Shown piece by piece: positions 22,787-30,729 of a stretch of 51,461 nucleotides of DNA. The translations under genes and the position numbers were made by a program. The stretch is taken from contig CANRHH010000017.1 of NCBI GenBank assembly GCA_947630375.1, positions 1 to 51,461 on the forward strand, read 5' to 3'. The first letter of the stretch is position 1, and each line of letters opens with the position of its first letter. Below the pieces are notes generated by a model. It did no database searches, had not been told where the DNA came from, and worked only from the letters and a program-made list of their open reading frames with translations. This DNA is from an uncultured Oscillospiraceae bacterium (GTDB lineage: Bacteria > Bacillota > Clostridia > Oscillospirales > Oscillospiraceae).

Positions 22787-23554
22787 TCAGCCTCCTAACT
22801 GTTCCCATCTCTCCCGGGAAGCGCGCATATAGGCGGGCACGTCCATCTCAAACACCCGGCTCAAAAGGGCCGGATCCAGGCCCTTCACATCGCCTAAATA
22901 CACGGCCTGGCCCCGGTCCATCAGCAGCACGGTGTCGGCAAAGGACAGGGCCAGGTCCAGGTCGTGAAAGACACCTGCCGCGGCCCGGCCGGACCCGGCG
23001 GTCCAGCTTTTCAGCGCCTCCACCAGCTCCGCCTGGTACTTCAGGTCCAGATGGCTGGAGGGCTCGTCCAAAAGAATGATCTCCGGCGTCTGGGCAAAGG
23101 TCCGGGCCAGAAGCACCCGCTGGAGCTGGCCGCCGGAGAGCTCTGTAATGGGCCGGTCCCGCTCCGGCCAGAGCTCCAGCTTTTTCAGGCAGTCTTCCGC
23201 CACCTGCCGGTCCCCGGCAGAGGGGGCGGCGAAGATGCCCCGGCCCAGATGGGGATACCGGCCCATGAGGACTGTCTCCCACACGGTAAAGGAGAAGCCG
23301 GGCGGGCTCATCTGGGGGAGCAGGGCGATCTTCTTTCCCCGCTCCCGGGCGGACAGGCTCCGCAGATCCCGCCCGTCCAGCTCCAGCAGGCCGGTGGAGG
23401 GCAGGATCCCTGTGACGGCGCGCAGGAGCGTGGTTTTTCCGCAGCCGTTGGGGCCCAGGATCACCAGGCGCTGGCCCGGGGAGAGCGTAAAGGAGAGTTC
23501 CCGGACCACCGGCTTGCCGCCGTAGCCGCAGGAGAGCTTTTCCACCTTCAGCAT
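22787..23554 (-). CDS. Cobalamin/siderophore-type ABC transporter ATPase (BtuD-like)
   Basis: Energises import through the permease encoded just upstream. The 255-residue protein has Walker A GPNGCGKTT, Q-loop LLPQM, signature LSGGQ, Walker B ILLDEPSSHLD and the switch histidine in VFHDLDLAL, in standard order, and matches FepC/BtuD length. It overlaps the permease gene by 7 bases. The riboswitch ahead of the operon points to cobalamin or a corrinoid as substrate; sequence alone would not separate B12 from iron-siderophore transport. Confidence 0.9.
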   Translation of the reverse strand: MLKVEKLSCGYGGKPVVRELSFTLSPGQRLVILGPNGCGKTTLLRAVTGILPSTGLLELDGRDLRSLSARERGKKIALLPQMSPPGFSFTVWETVLMGRYPHLGRGIFAAPSAGDRQVAEDCLKKLELWPERDRPITELSGGQLQRVLLARTFAQTPEIILLDEPSSHLDLKYQAELVEALKSWTAGSGRAAAGVFHDLDLALSFADTVLLMDRGQAVYLGDVKGLDPALLSRVFEMDVPAYMRASRERWEQLGG

Positions 23555-24549
23555 CTTGCCGCCCCCCTTTTTTTAAAGAAGATCAGCAGGAAGAAGGGGG
23601 CACCCAGCAGCGCCGTCACGGCACCCACCGGGATCTCCCGGGGGGAGGCCAGGGTCCGGGCGGCCAGATCGCACAGCACCATAAAGCTCCCGCCCAGCAG
23701 AGCCGCGGCGGGGAGCGTCCTCCGGTGAGCGGCGCCGAAGAGCCGCCGGGCCACATGGGGCGCCACCAAATCCACAAAGCCGATGATGCCGGCGAAGGCC
23801 ACCGCCGTGCCCGTCAGCACCGCCACCAAAGCAATCAAAAAGCGCCGGGAACGCCGGGGGTCCATGCCGATGGCCTGGGCCTGCTCATCCCCAAAGGTGA
23901 GCAGATCCAGCTCTCTAGCCCGGCCCAAAAAGACGCCCAGGCACAGCAGCAGCACCGGCAGCAGCACCCATACGCCCTGCCAGCCCCTGGCCGCGAAGCT
24001 CCCCATCTGCCAAAGACCGATACGCTGGGCATAGTCCGGGTTCATGGCGGACATCAGGTCCAAAATGGCGGAGAAAAACAGGGACAGCACCATGCCGGTC
24101 AGCACCACCGTGACGCTGGAGAGCCGGGAGTCAAAGGCACGGGCCAAGGCCAGGGCCAGCAGCACCGCCGCTAAGCCTCCGGCAAAGCCCGCCGCCGGGA
24201 GGGCAAAGGCCCCCACAGCGCCGGTGACGCCCAGCACCATGACAGCGCTGGCTCCCAGCCCCGCCCCGGCGGAGACACCCAGACCGAAGGGGGAGGCCAG
24301 CGGGTTTTCCAGGGCCGACTGCATCACGGTGCCGCCCACGGAGAGGGCGGCGCCGGTGAGAAAGGCCAGGACCACCCGGGGCAGCCGCAGGCCCAGGACG
24401 AGAGCACGGATGCCCTCGTCCCCGCCGCCGAGGAGGGCGGAGAAGATCCCGGCCGGGGAGATGGAGACGCTCCCCAGCCCCACGCCCAGCAGGAGCGAAC
24501 CGGCGGCAAAAAGCCCCAGGGCCAGGCATTTTCCCCCGGCCTTACGCAC
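23548..24549 (-). CDS. FecCD/BtuC-type ABC transporter permease
   Basis: Membrane channel of the corrinoid importer. The 333-residue protein has about nine to ten hydrophobic segments and family motifs LRLPRVVLAFLTGAALSVGGTVMQSALENPLASPFGLGVSAGAGLGA near the N-terminus and the coupling-helix region GFVDLVAPHVARRLFGAAHRRTLPAAALLGG near the C-terminus. It overlaps both neighbours (8 bases with the binding protein gene, 7 with the ATPase gene), a tightly coupled operon. Confidence 0.92.
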   Translation of the reverse strand: MRKAGGKCLALGLFAAGSLLLGVGLGSVSISPAGIFSALLGGGDEGIRALVLGLRLPRVVLAFLTGAALSVGGTVMQSALENPLASPFGLGVSAGAGLGASAVMVLGVTGAVGAFALPAAGFAGGLAAVLLALALARAFDSRLSSVTVVLTGMVLSLFFSAILDLMSAMNPDYAQRIGLWQMGSFAARGWQGVWVLLPVLLLCLGVFLGRARELDLLTFGDEQAQAIGMDPRRSRRFLIALVAVLTGTAVAFAGIIGFVDLVAPHVARRLFGAAHRRTLPAAALLGGSFMVLCDLAARTLASPREIPVGAVTALLGAPFFLLIFFKKRGAARC

Positions 24550-25471
24550 CGTATGCCTCCGGGTAAATGGCCTGGGCCATCTCCAGCATGGCCTTTACTA
24601 CATTCTGATCGGGCACGGAGGAGGCCATGTTGTCGATGAAATAGACTGCGCCGTCCTTTACGGCGGTCACGGCGTCCCAGCCCGGGCGGCTCATGATCTC
24701 GCTAACGGGGTCTTCGATGTAGTTGACATTGGTGAGGATCACATCCGGGTCGGCGGCCACCACAGCCTCCTCTGTGACGCTCAGCCAGCCCTCCTCGGCG
24801 CCCAGGATATTCTTCGCGCCGATCAGGCTGAGCATCTCGTCCAGGAACACGCCGGAGCCGAAGCTGTACAGATAGGGGGCGGCGGAGATCTCAAAATAGA
24901 CGGACTTTTTCTCGGAGATGGTCTCGCCGATGGCGGCGATCCGGTCCACCTCCGCCTGCATACTGTCTATGATCTCCTGGCCTTTGTCCTCTTCCCCCAG
25001 GACCGAGGCCACAAAGGCGATATCGCTCTCTATGTCGGCAAGGCTGTCGCTGGTGGGCACACAGGCCACGCAGACCCCCAAGTCGATCAGCGGCCGGTAG
25101 GGGTTCTCCTGATCGTAGAGGGACATATTCGTCACCAGCAGCAGATCGGGTTTCAGGGCCGTCAGCTGCTCCATATCCGGGTTTGACAGGTCCAGCACCA
25201 GAGCGCCGGTGGGGAGACCCTCCAGCCCCGCGCTGGAGGTATCGCAGGCCACGATCTCCTCGCCGTGCCCTAATGCGGCCACCATCTCCGCCAGGGAGGG
25301 GGCCAGGACGGCCACGGTCCGGATCTGCGCCGGGACAGCGATCTCAGCGCCGCTGGGGTCGGTCAGCGTGCGGGGGGCGGAGTCTGACGCGCTCGTGCCC
25401 CCGCAGGCGGCAAGGCCCAGGACCAAAGTCAGGGCCAGGACCAGGGAAAGTGCTTTTGTGCTTTTTTTCAT
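24542..25471 (-). CDS. Cobalamin-binding lipoprotein (BtuF-like)
   Basis: Surface-anchored binding protein of the corrinoid ABC importer. The 309-residue protein has a signal peptide with lipobox LGLAAC and a class III periplasmic-binding fold typical of BtuF/FepB: RTVAVLAPSLAEMVAALGHGEEIVACD, then LTALKPDLLLVTN, a long linking helix, and the second lobe VVAADPDVILTNV. ATG 25471 is preceded by GGAAAG and starts the signal peptide; the longer frame crosses the riboswitch terminator and is rejected. It is the first gene after the B12 riboswitch. Confidence 0.92.
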   Translation of the reverse strand: MKKSTKALSLVLALTLVLGLAACGGTSASDSAPRTLTDPSGAEIAVPAQIRTVAVLAPSLAEMVAALGHGEEIVACDTSSAGLEGLPTGALVLDLSNPDMEQLTALKPDLLLVTNMSLYDQENPYRPLIDLGVCVACVPTSDSLADIESDIAFVASVLGEEDKGQEIIDSMQAEVDRIAAIGETISEKKSVYFEISAAPYLYSFGSGVFLDEMLSLIGAKNILGAEEGWLSVTEEAVVAADPDVILTNVNYIEDPVSEIMSRPGWDAVTAVKDGAVYFIDNMASSVPDQNVVKAMLEMAQAIYPEAYGA

Positions 25472-25495
25472 GTTCTTTCCATCCTTTCTGCCGGC

Positions 25496-25529
25496 AAAAA
25501 AGAACACCCCTTCCAAACAAAGGGGTGTT
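25496..25529 (-). terminator. Riboswitch-controlled terminator
   Basis: Minus-strand stem AACACCCCTT / AAGGGGTGTT with a seven-base loop followed by CTTTTTT, between the riboswitch and the btuF-like gene. It is the likely expression platform: cobalamin binding would favour this terminator. Confidence 0.82.
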
Positions 25530-25555
25530 TTTGCCATCAAAAACCGGCCCCAGGA

Positions 25556-25735
25556 GACCCTGCGGCGGATACAAAAACAGGCACAGGCCCATTCATCGTG
25601 GGCATGTGCAGGACAGACTCAGCATTCTGGCTGAACACCCGGCGGGTGTATCACAGTGGCGGGACCGTGCGGGATTTGCACCCGGCTTTCCTGAATAAAC
25701 GCCTGCCCCTTGGTTGGAATGTATTCTGTTTTTCC
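25556..25735 (-). promoter_or_regulatory. Cobalamin (adenosylcobalamin) riboswitch
   Basis: The minus strand carries the conserved core GGGTGCAAATCCCGCACGG, followed by TCCCGCCACTGTGA (the GCCACTG element of the B12 box region), then CAGCCAGAATGCTGAGTC and TCCTGC. A long GCACATGCCCA / TGGGCCTGTGC hairpin completes the 3' part. It lies between a strong promoter and the terminator before the btuF-like gene. High cobalamin should reduce uptake-gene expression. Boundaries are approximate. Confidence 0.9.
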
Positions 25736-25767
25736 CGGAAATTTCGCCCAAAAGCGGACGTACTGCC

Positions 25768-25796
25768 AGTATAGCAAAAAACGCCCCTGCTGTCAA
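25768..25796 (-). promoter_or_regulatory. Promoter of the B12 operon
   Basis: Minus-strand TTGACA (25796-25791), 17-base spacer, TATACT (25773-25768). Its -35 overlaps the last codons of the HxlR gene. Confidence 0.78.
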
Positions 25797-26152
25797 TCCG
25801 CGCCCGGTTCTCCGCCGGGGGCGGCCTGCTGGGCCGCCTGGTAGGCCAGGCCCCAGTGCTCCATGGCGTCCATGATTGGGCGCATGGACCGGCCAAGCTC
25901 CGAGAGGGAATACTCCACCCGGGGCGGTACCTCCTCATAAACCCTGCGGATCACCAGGCCGTCCGCCTCCATGGAGCGCAGACTGTCGGTGAGCACCTTC
26001 TGACTGATCCCGGGCAGGCCCCGCATCAGCTCGTTAAAGCGCCAGGGATGCTGCATCAGATTGCGTATAATGAGCAGCTTCCATTTGCTGCCGATGAGCA
26101 TGACGGTGGTGGCTACCGGGCACTCCGGCAGCAACTCGGCCTTGGTTTTCAT
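25793..26152 (-). CDS. HxlR-family transcriptional regulator
   Basis: Winged-helix regulator of the HxlR (DUF24) family, many of which sense electrophiles or redox change through an N-terminal cysteine. The 119-residue protein has CPVATTVMLIGSKWKLLIIRNL with the conserved Cys, the recognition helix region RFNELMRGLPGISQKVLTDSLRSME, and the wing EEVPPRVEYSLSELG, all hallmarks. ATG 26152 follows GGAGGGG; an in-frame TTG at 26167 is rejected. It is divergent from the osmoprotectant ABC operon across a 200-base region, so it may control that operon. Confidence 0.92.
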   Translation of the reverse strand: MKTKAELLPECPVATTVMLIGSKWKLLIIRNLMQHPWRFNELMRGLPGISQKVLTDSLRSMEADGLVIRRVYEEVPPRVEYSLSELGRSMRPIMDAMEHWGLAYQAAQQAAPGGEPGAD

Positions 26153-26197
26153 AGGCGCCCCTCCCAAGACATGAAAATATATAGAAAAGGCAGCAAG

Positions 26198-26226
26198 ATT
26201 ATACGATGCTTTTTATGAAAAAGCAA
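26198..26226 (-). promoter_or_regulatory. Promoter of the HxlR gene
   Basis: Minus-strand TTGCTT (26226-26221), 17-base spacer, TATAAT (26203-26198). Confidence 0.7.
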
Positions 26227-26256
26227 TAAGGGGACGGGTTACAAAAAAGTGCCTGC

Positions 26257-26285
26257 TTGCGCTTCTTTCAAAGCTTTGCTATACT
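26257..26285 (+). promoter_or_regulatory. Promoter of the osmoprotectant ABC operon
   Basis: TTGCGC (26257-26262), 17-base spacer, TATACT (26280-26285), about 65 bases before the first gene. Confidence 0.68.
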
Positions 26286-26301
26286 TACATACAAGAAAGT
26301 A
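26282..26301 (+). promoter_or_regulatory. Candidate HxlR operator
   Basis: TACTT and AAGTA form an inverted repeat with a 10-base spacer, overlapping the -10 box and start of the ABC operon. Spaced TACTT/AAGTA-like half-sites at the promoter suit a dimeric winged-helix repressor. Assignment to the divergent HxlR protein is inference. Confidence 0.4.
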
Positions 26302-26355
26302 ACCGGGGGCGGCAGAGACGGCCCCGGCGCAGGTGCGGAAGGAGGCAGAGAGACC

Positions 26356-26994
26356 ATGTTCGGGCAAATTGAAGAATATTTCCGCACCAGTTTGGACCGC
26401 TGGACGGGGATGCTGGCGGCCCATGTGGAGGTGAGCCTTCTGGCTCTGGCGATCGCCGCCGCCCTGGCGGTGCCCGCCGGCATTCTCTGCGCCCGGTATG
26501 AGAGGCTGAAGGGGCCTCTCACCGGCCTGTTCGGCGCCCTGCGGGTGGTGCCCAGCCTGGCGATCCTGCTGCTGATGCTGCCCGTTTTGGGCACCGGTAC
26601 CGCCCCGGCGGCGGTGGCCCTGGTGCTGCTGGCGGTGCCGCCGGTCCTGATGAACACGGTGGCGGGGCTGGAGAGCGTACCGGCCCCGGTGCTGGAGACG
26701 GCGGCCGCCATGGGGATGGAAGAGAGGCAGATCTGGCAGAAGGTGCGCCTGCCTCTGGCCATGCCCATGATCCTGGCCGGACTGAAAACCGCGGCGGTGG
26801 AGATCGTGGCCAGCGCGGCGCTGGCGGCTAAGATCGGCGCCGGGGGCCTGGGGGAGCTGATCTTCACCGGGATCGGCCTGTTTCGCACGGATCTGCTGCT
26901 CATCGGCGGCGGCTCGGTGGCGCTGCTGTCGCTGCTGACGGGCGTGCTGTTTGAGCTGTTGGACAAGCTGCTGCTGAAATATAAAAATGTGTGA
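26356..26994 (+). CDS. Osmoprotectant ABC transporter permease 1 (OpuB/OpuC type)
   Basis: Membrane subunit of a glycine betaine/choline/carnitine-type importer. The 212-residue protein starts at ATG 26356 after GGAGG and has about six hydrophobic segments. The BPD coupling motif reads ETAAAMGMEERQIWQKVRLPLAMPMILAGLKTAAVEIVASAALAAKIGAGGLGELI, and RVVPSLAILLLMLPVLGTGTAPA is typical of OpuCB/OpuCD. It heads a four-gene operon: permease, binding protein, ATPase, second permease. Confidence 0.9.
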   Translation: MFGQIEEYFRTSLDRWTGMLAAHVEVSLLALAIAAALAVPAGILCARYERLKGPLTGLFGALRVVPSLAILLLMLPVLGTGTAPAAVALVLLAVPPVLMNTVAGLESVPAPVLETAAAMGMEERQIWQKVRLPLAMPMILAGLKTAAVEIVASAALAAKIGAGGLGELIFTGIGLFRTDLLLIGGGSVALLSLLTGVLFELLDKLLLKYKNV

Positions 26995-27007
26995 GAGGAG
27001 ACAGAAA

Positions 27008-27898
27008 ATGAACGGGAAAAAACTTTGCGCGCTGCTGCTTCTGGCGGCTCTGGTCCTGCCCCTGGCCGCCTGCGGCGCCGGGAAAACGGAGAGCGCGGTC
27101 ATCAAGGTGGGCTCCAAGGACTTTACCGAGAGCCTGATCATCGGGGAGATCTATGCCCTGGCCCTGGAGGATGCGGGGTACACCGTGGAGCGGAAGATGG
27201 ATATCGCCGGCTCCCTGGTCCACACCGCCATCACCCAGGGGGACATCGACCTGTACCCGGAGTACACCGGAACGGGGCTGATGACAGTGCTGCAAATGGA
27301 CATGATCAGCGACCCGGACGAGGTGTACCGGGTGGTGAAGGAGGAGTATGCCAAGCAGTTTGCCCTGACCTGGCTGGACGCCTCCCAGCTCAACAACACC
27401 AACGGCTTTGCCATCCGCCGGGAAGTGGCGGATGAGTATGGCATCCGGACCATCTCCGATCTGCAAAAAAACGCGGATAAGATCCGCGTCTGCTCCCAGG
27501 GAGAGTTCGAGTACCGGGAAGACGGGCTGCCGGGCCTGGAAAAGCTCTACGGGCCTTTTGACTTCCAGTCCATCAACGTGTATGACAGCGGCATCAAGTA
27601 CCAGGTGCTGGAGAACGATGAAGCGGATCTCTGCTTTGGCTATTCCACCGACGCCCAGCTGGCCCAGACGGACAAATTTGCCTATCTGGAGGACGATCTG
27701 CATTTCTTCCCGCCTTACTATCTGGCCCCGGTGGTGCGCAGTGAGCTGTTGGAGGCCCACCCGGATATCGCGGAGGTGCTGAACAAGGTCAGCGCCGCCC
27801 TGGACACCCCGACGGCCATCTCCCTCAACGCCAAGGTGGACCTGGACAAGCGGGAAGTGGACGAAGTGGCCAAAGAGTTTTACGACTCCCTTTCGTGA
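27008..27898 (+). CDS. Osmoprotectant-binding lipoprotein (OpuBC/OpuCC type)
   Basis: Captures a quaternary ammonium osmolyte for the flanking permeases. The 296-residue protein has lipobox LPLAAC and the OpuAC fold: IKVGSKDFTESLIIGEIYALALEDAGYTVERK, GDIDLYPEYTGTG, the second-lobe hinge INVYDSGIKYQVLENDEADLCFGYSTDAQL, and FFPPYYLAPVVR. GSKDFTE and YPEYTGT are hallmarks of this family. ATG 27008 follows GAGGAGA and lies 13 bases after the permease stop. The precise ligand (betaine, choline, carnitine or other) cannot be assigned by eye. Confidence 0.92.
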   Translation: MNGKKLCALLLLAALVLPLAACGAGKTESAVIKVGSKDFTESLIIGEIYALALEDAGYTVERKMDIAGSLVHTAITQGDIDLYPEYTGTGLMTVLQMDMISDPDEVYRVVKEEYAKQFALTWLDASQLNNTNGFAIRREVADEYGIRTISDLQKNADKIRVCSQGEFEYREDGLPGLEKLYGPFDFQSINVYDSGIKYQVLENDEADLCFGYSTDAQLAQTDKFAYLEDDLHFFPPYYLAPVVRSELLEAHPDIAEVLNKVSAALDTPTAISLNAKVDLDKREVDEVAKEFYDSLS

Positions 27899-27904
27899 CG
27901 CACT

Positions 27905-28669
27905 ATGACCGCCATCGAGTTTCAAAACGTCTCCAAGCGCTTTCCGGGCGCCGGGCGCAATGCGCTGGAGGACCTCAGCTTTGCCGTCTCCGAGGGGGAG
28001 TTTGTCACGGTCCTGGGCCCCTCCGGCTGCGGCAAGACCACCCTGCTGAAGCTGATCAACCGGCTCTATGAGCCGGACAGCGGCCGGGTCCTGCTGTTCG
28101 GGGAGGATATCCGGACCGCGGATCTGGTGCAGGTCCGGCGGCGGACCGGCTATGTGATCCAGCAGATCGGGCTTTTTCCCCACTGGACCATCGGAGAGAA
28201 CGTGGCCACGGTGCCGAAGCTCCTGAAATGGGACAAGGCACGCATAGAGGCGCGGACCGACGAGCTGCTGCGTTTGGTGGGCCTGGAGCCTGAAGAGTAT
28301 AAGAAACGATACCCCTCCCAGCTCTCCGGCGGGCAGCAGCAGCGGGTGGGACTGGCCAGGGCTTTGGCGGTGGACCCGAAGATCATGCTCATGGACGAGC
28401 CTTTCGGGGCCCTGGACTCCATCACCCGGGGCAAGCTCCAGCGGGAGCTGCTTACCCTGCACCGGGAGACGGGCAAGACCTTTCTCTTTGTGACCCACGA
28501 TATCGACGAGGCCTTTCTCTTAGGGAGCCGGGTACTGATCCTGGACGGGGGGAAGATCGTCCAGTTTGACACGCCGGAGGCCATCATCCGCTGCCCAGCC
28601 CAGGGCTTCGTCCGGTCCCTGGTGGACGCGGCCAAGGAGAGGGGCCGGTTCTGGGAGGCGTACCTGTGA
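27905..28669 (+). CDS. Osmoprotectant ABC transporter ATPase (OpuBA/OpuCA type)
   Basis: Energises the importer. The 254-residue protein carries Walker A GPSGCGKTT, Q-loop VIQQIGLFPHWTIGENVA (diagnostic of the glycine betaine/proline subfamily), signature LSGGQQQR, Walker B ILMDEPFGALD-like (IMLMDEPFGALD) and switch VTHDIDEAF. It stops soon after the ABC domain, lacking the CBS pair that senses ionic strength in OpuA/OpuCA, so osmotic gating through CBS domains is not expected. It begins 6 bases after the binding-protein stop and overlaps the next permease by 4 bases. Confidence 0.93.
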   Translation: MTAIEFQNVSKRFPGAGRNALEDLSFAVSEGEFVTVLGPSGCGKTTLLKLINRLYEPDSGRVLLFGEDIRTADLVQVRRRTGYVIQQIGLFPHWTIGENVATVPKLLKWDKARIEARTDELLRLVGLEPEEYKKRYPSQLSGGQQQRVGLARALAVDPKIMLMDEPFGALDSITRGKLQRELLTLHRETGKTFLFVTHDIDEAFLLGSRVLILDGGKIVQFDTPEAIIRCPAQGFVRSLVDAAKERGRFWEAYL

Positions 28670-29277
28670 TCAACTACCTTGTGCGTTACTATGACCGGCT
28701 GTTGACGGCGCTGCTGGAGCATCTGGAGATCGTGCTGCTGGCCATGGTCTTTTCTGTGATCTTAGCGGCGGGGCTGACGCTGCTGTGCCAGTTCTCCCGG
28801 CGCTTTGCCCGGCTGCTGGTGCACGGCCTGTCGGTGCTGTACTCGGTGCCCAGCCTGGCGCTGCTGGCCCTGCTGATCCCCCTCACCGGCCTGGGAAAGA
28901 CCACGGCGGTGATCGTGCTGGTGCTCTATAACCAGTATTTGCTGCTGCGAAATATCCTGGCCGGGCTGGACCAGGTGGACCCGGGCGTGGTGGAGGCGGC
29001 CACCGGCATGGGCATGACCCGCTGGCAGCTGCTGCGGCAGATCAAGCTCCCCCTGGCAAGGAAAGCCGTGATAGCCGGGCTGCGGATCGCCCTGGTGTCC
29101 ACCGTCAGCATCGCCACCATCGCCGCCGCCATCAACGCCGGCGGCCTGGGCACCGTGCTCTTTGACGGACTGCGGACCATGAACACGGCCAAGATCCTCT
29201 GGGGCAGCCTCCTGTCGGCGGCGCTGGCCTTAGGGGCGGACCGGCTGCTGGCCCTGGCCGAGAGAAAAACGGAATAA
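28666..29277 (+). CDS. Osmoprotectant ABC transporter permease 2
   Basis: Second membrane subunit of the importer. The 203-residue protein starts at GTG 28666, overlapping the ATPase stop (GTGA). It has about six membrane segments and the coupling motif EAATGMGMTRWQLLRQIKLPLARKAVIAGLRIALVSTVSIATIAAAINAGGLG. It resembles permease 1 closely, the usual OpuCB/OpuCD pairing. A terminator follows. Confidence 0.92.
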   Translation: MINYLVRYYDRLLTALLEHLEIVLLAMVFSVILAAGLTLLCQFSRRFARLLVHGLSVLYSVPSLALLALLIPLTGLGKTTAVIVLVLYNQYLLLRNILAGLDQVDPGVVEAATGMGMTRWQLLRQIKLPLARKAVIAGLRIALVSTVSIATIAAAINAGGLGTVLFDGLRTMNTAKILWGSLLSAALALGADRLLALAERKTE

Positions 29278-29284
29278 TAAAAGG

Positions 29285-29323
29285 AACGGGGGCCAAACAC
29301 AGGTTTGGCTCCCGCCGTTTATT
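29285..29323. terminator. Terminator between the ABC operon and the M28 peptidase gene
   Basis: Near-perfect stem built from GGGCCAAAC / GTTTGGCtCCC with outer AACGG / CCGTT pairing, loop ACAG, then TTTATTT. It overlaps the stop of the convergent peptidase gene by a few bases. Confidence 0.7.
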
Positions 29324-30542
29324 TCCGGCGCTTGCGGACCAGATAGTAATCCAGCTCCTGCCGCATGTTCTCGGGGATCTCCCGGCTCACCGGGCACTGC
29401 CGGGCATCGGCCATGCGCTCGGCAAAGGCGGTGATAAAGGCGATATCCTGCTCCAAATGCTCGGCCAGCAGGAGAGCGGCGGTATCGTAGCGGTTGTGGA
29501 TGGTCCCGGCGCCCTTCGGGGCGTTGCGGGCAAAGGATACGGCGGGCACACCCCGGTCGGCAAAGGAAGTGGAGTCGCTGGAATAGACCCCTTGCCGGGC
29601 GGAGACGCCAAAGCCAAGTTCCGCGCCTAAATAACGGATATAATGGACCAGACCCTCTTCGCTGGTGCAGCAGGCGATAAACCGGCCCAGAACGCTGCCG
29701 ATCATGTCCAGGTTGATATTCAGCACAAAGCGCTCCAGCTCCGCCTCATGGGCGGCGGCATAGGCCTTGGAGCCCAGCAGGCCCCGCTCCTCGCTGCCGC
29801 ACCAGACAAAACGCAGGCTGTGCCGGTGGGGGCGGGCGGCAAAGTGCCCGGCCAAGGCCAGCAGACCCACGCTGCCGGACATGTTGTCGTAAGCGCCGAT
29901 GGACAGGGGAGAGGAGTCATAATGGGCGGTGAAGACGAGAGCCTCCGGGATCTCGCCGGGCATCTCCAGCACCACGTTGCGGGACTGGCCCTCGCCCTCC
30001 TCCTGCTCCAGCAGGAGCTCCACGGAGCCGGGCGCTTTCCGCACCAGGTCAAAGGCGGATTTCACGTTGATATTCACGCCGGGCAGCTTGCCGTCCCGGC
30101 CAAAATGGGCCCGCAGTTCCCGCTGCTCCACGTCAAAATGAGGGGCGTTCACGTCCCCGTCGCAGGTGATGAAGGCCAGAGCGCCGTTGGAGAGCAGGTC
30201 CTGATACTTCCAGTAGCCCACATGCCCGTCCACCAGGACGATTTTCCCCCGGCAGGCGGCCAGAGAGACCGGGTCATCCCCGGAAAGATAATACAGCGGC
30301 GCCTCGATCCGGGCGCTGCCCGCGCAGCGGTAACCGGTACAGGGGATCTCCTCCCCGTCCGCCCGGAGGGCGGCCCGGCGGATCTCCGCCGTCTGGACAG
30401 GAAAGCTCTCCAGCCGGGCCTCCAGGCCCATCGCCCGGCAGCGGCCGATCAGAAACTCCGCACAGCGCAGCTCCTCCGGGCTGCCGCCGGTGTGCACATA
30501 GGCAGTCTCCTCAAAGATCCGCATCATCTCTTTTTTATCCAT
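29319..30542 (-). CDS. M28-family zinc aminopeptidase
   Basis: Di-zinc exopeptidase, probably cytoplasmic since no signal peptide is present. The 407-residue protein has a PA-like insert in its first half (residues about 60-190) and the catalytic M28 core after it. Metal ligands and catalytic residues are all visible in order: His in TAHYDSSP, Asp in GAYDNMSG, the Glu pair in CGSEERGLLGS, Asp in NINLDMIGS and His in TIHNRYDT. Peptide specificity is unknown. It has its own promoter and stands alone. Confidence 0.9.
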   Translation of the reverse strand: MDKKEMMRIFEETAYVHTGGSPEELRCAEFLIGRCRAMGLEARLESFPVQTAEIRRAALRADGEEIPCTGYRCAGSARIEAPLYYLSGDDPVSLAACRGKIVLVDGHVGYWKYQDLLSNGALAFITCDGDVNAPHFDVEQRELRAHFGRDGKLPGVNINVKSAFDLVRKAPGSVELLLEQEEGEGQSRNVVLEMPGEIPEALVFTAHYDSSPLSIGAYDNMSGSVGLLALAGHFAARPHRHSLRFVWCGSEERGLLGSKAYAAAHEAELERFVLNINLDMIGSVLGRFIACCTSEEGLVHYIRYLGAELGFGVSARQGVYSSDSTSFADRGVPAVSFARNAPKGAGTIHNRYDTAALLLAEHLEQDIAFITAFAERMADARQCPVSREIPENMRQELDYYLVRKRRK

Positions 30543-30620
30543 GGTCTCACGTATCCTATTTCTTTATTCTTCCCGGGGCGGCGCGTTGAGAGAGCAGGGC
30601 CCCGCCCGGTTGACGGAAAC

Positions 30621-30649
30621 ACTATAGCCTTTTTTCTCCGCCATGGCAA
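30621..30649 (-). promoter_or_regulatory. Promoter of the M28 peptidase gene
   Basis: Minus-strand TTGCCA (30649-30644), 17-base spacer, TATAGT (30626-30621). Confidence 0.68.
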
Positions 30650-30673
30650 GACCTTTTTCGGGAAAATGCGCGC

Positions 30674-30721
30674 AAAAAAGCCCCCGGTCCGTGTGCAAAA
30701 CACGAAAACCGGGGACTTTTT
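30674..30721 (-). terminator. Terminator after the 30730 membrane gene
   Basis: Long stem with AAAAAGTCCCCGGT on one side and ACCGGGGGCTTTTTT on the other, and an inner CGTGT / ACACG pairing, ending in TTTTTT on the minus strand. Confidence 0.78.
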
Positions 30722-30729
30722 CAAAATTT

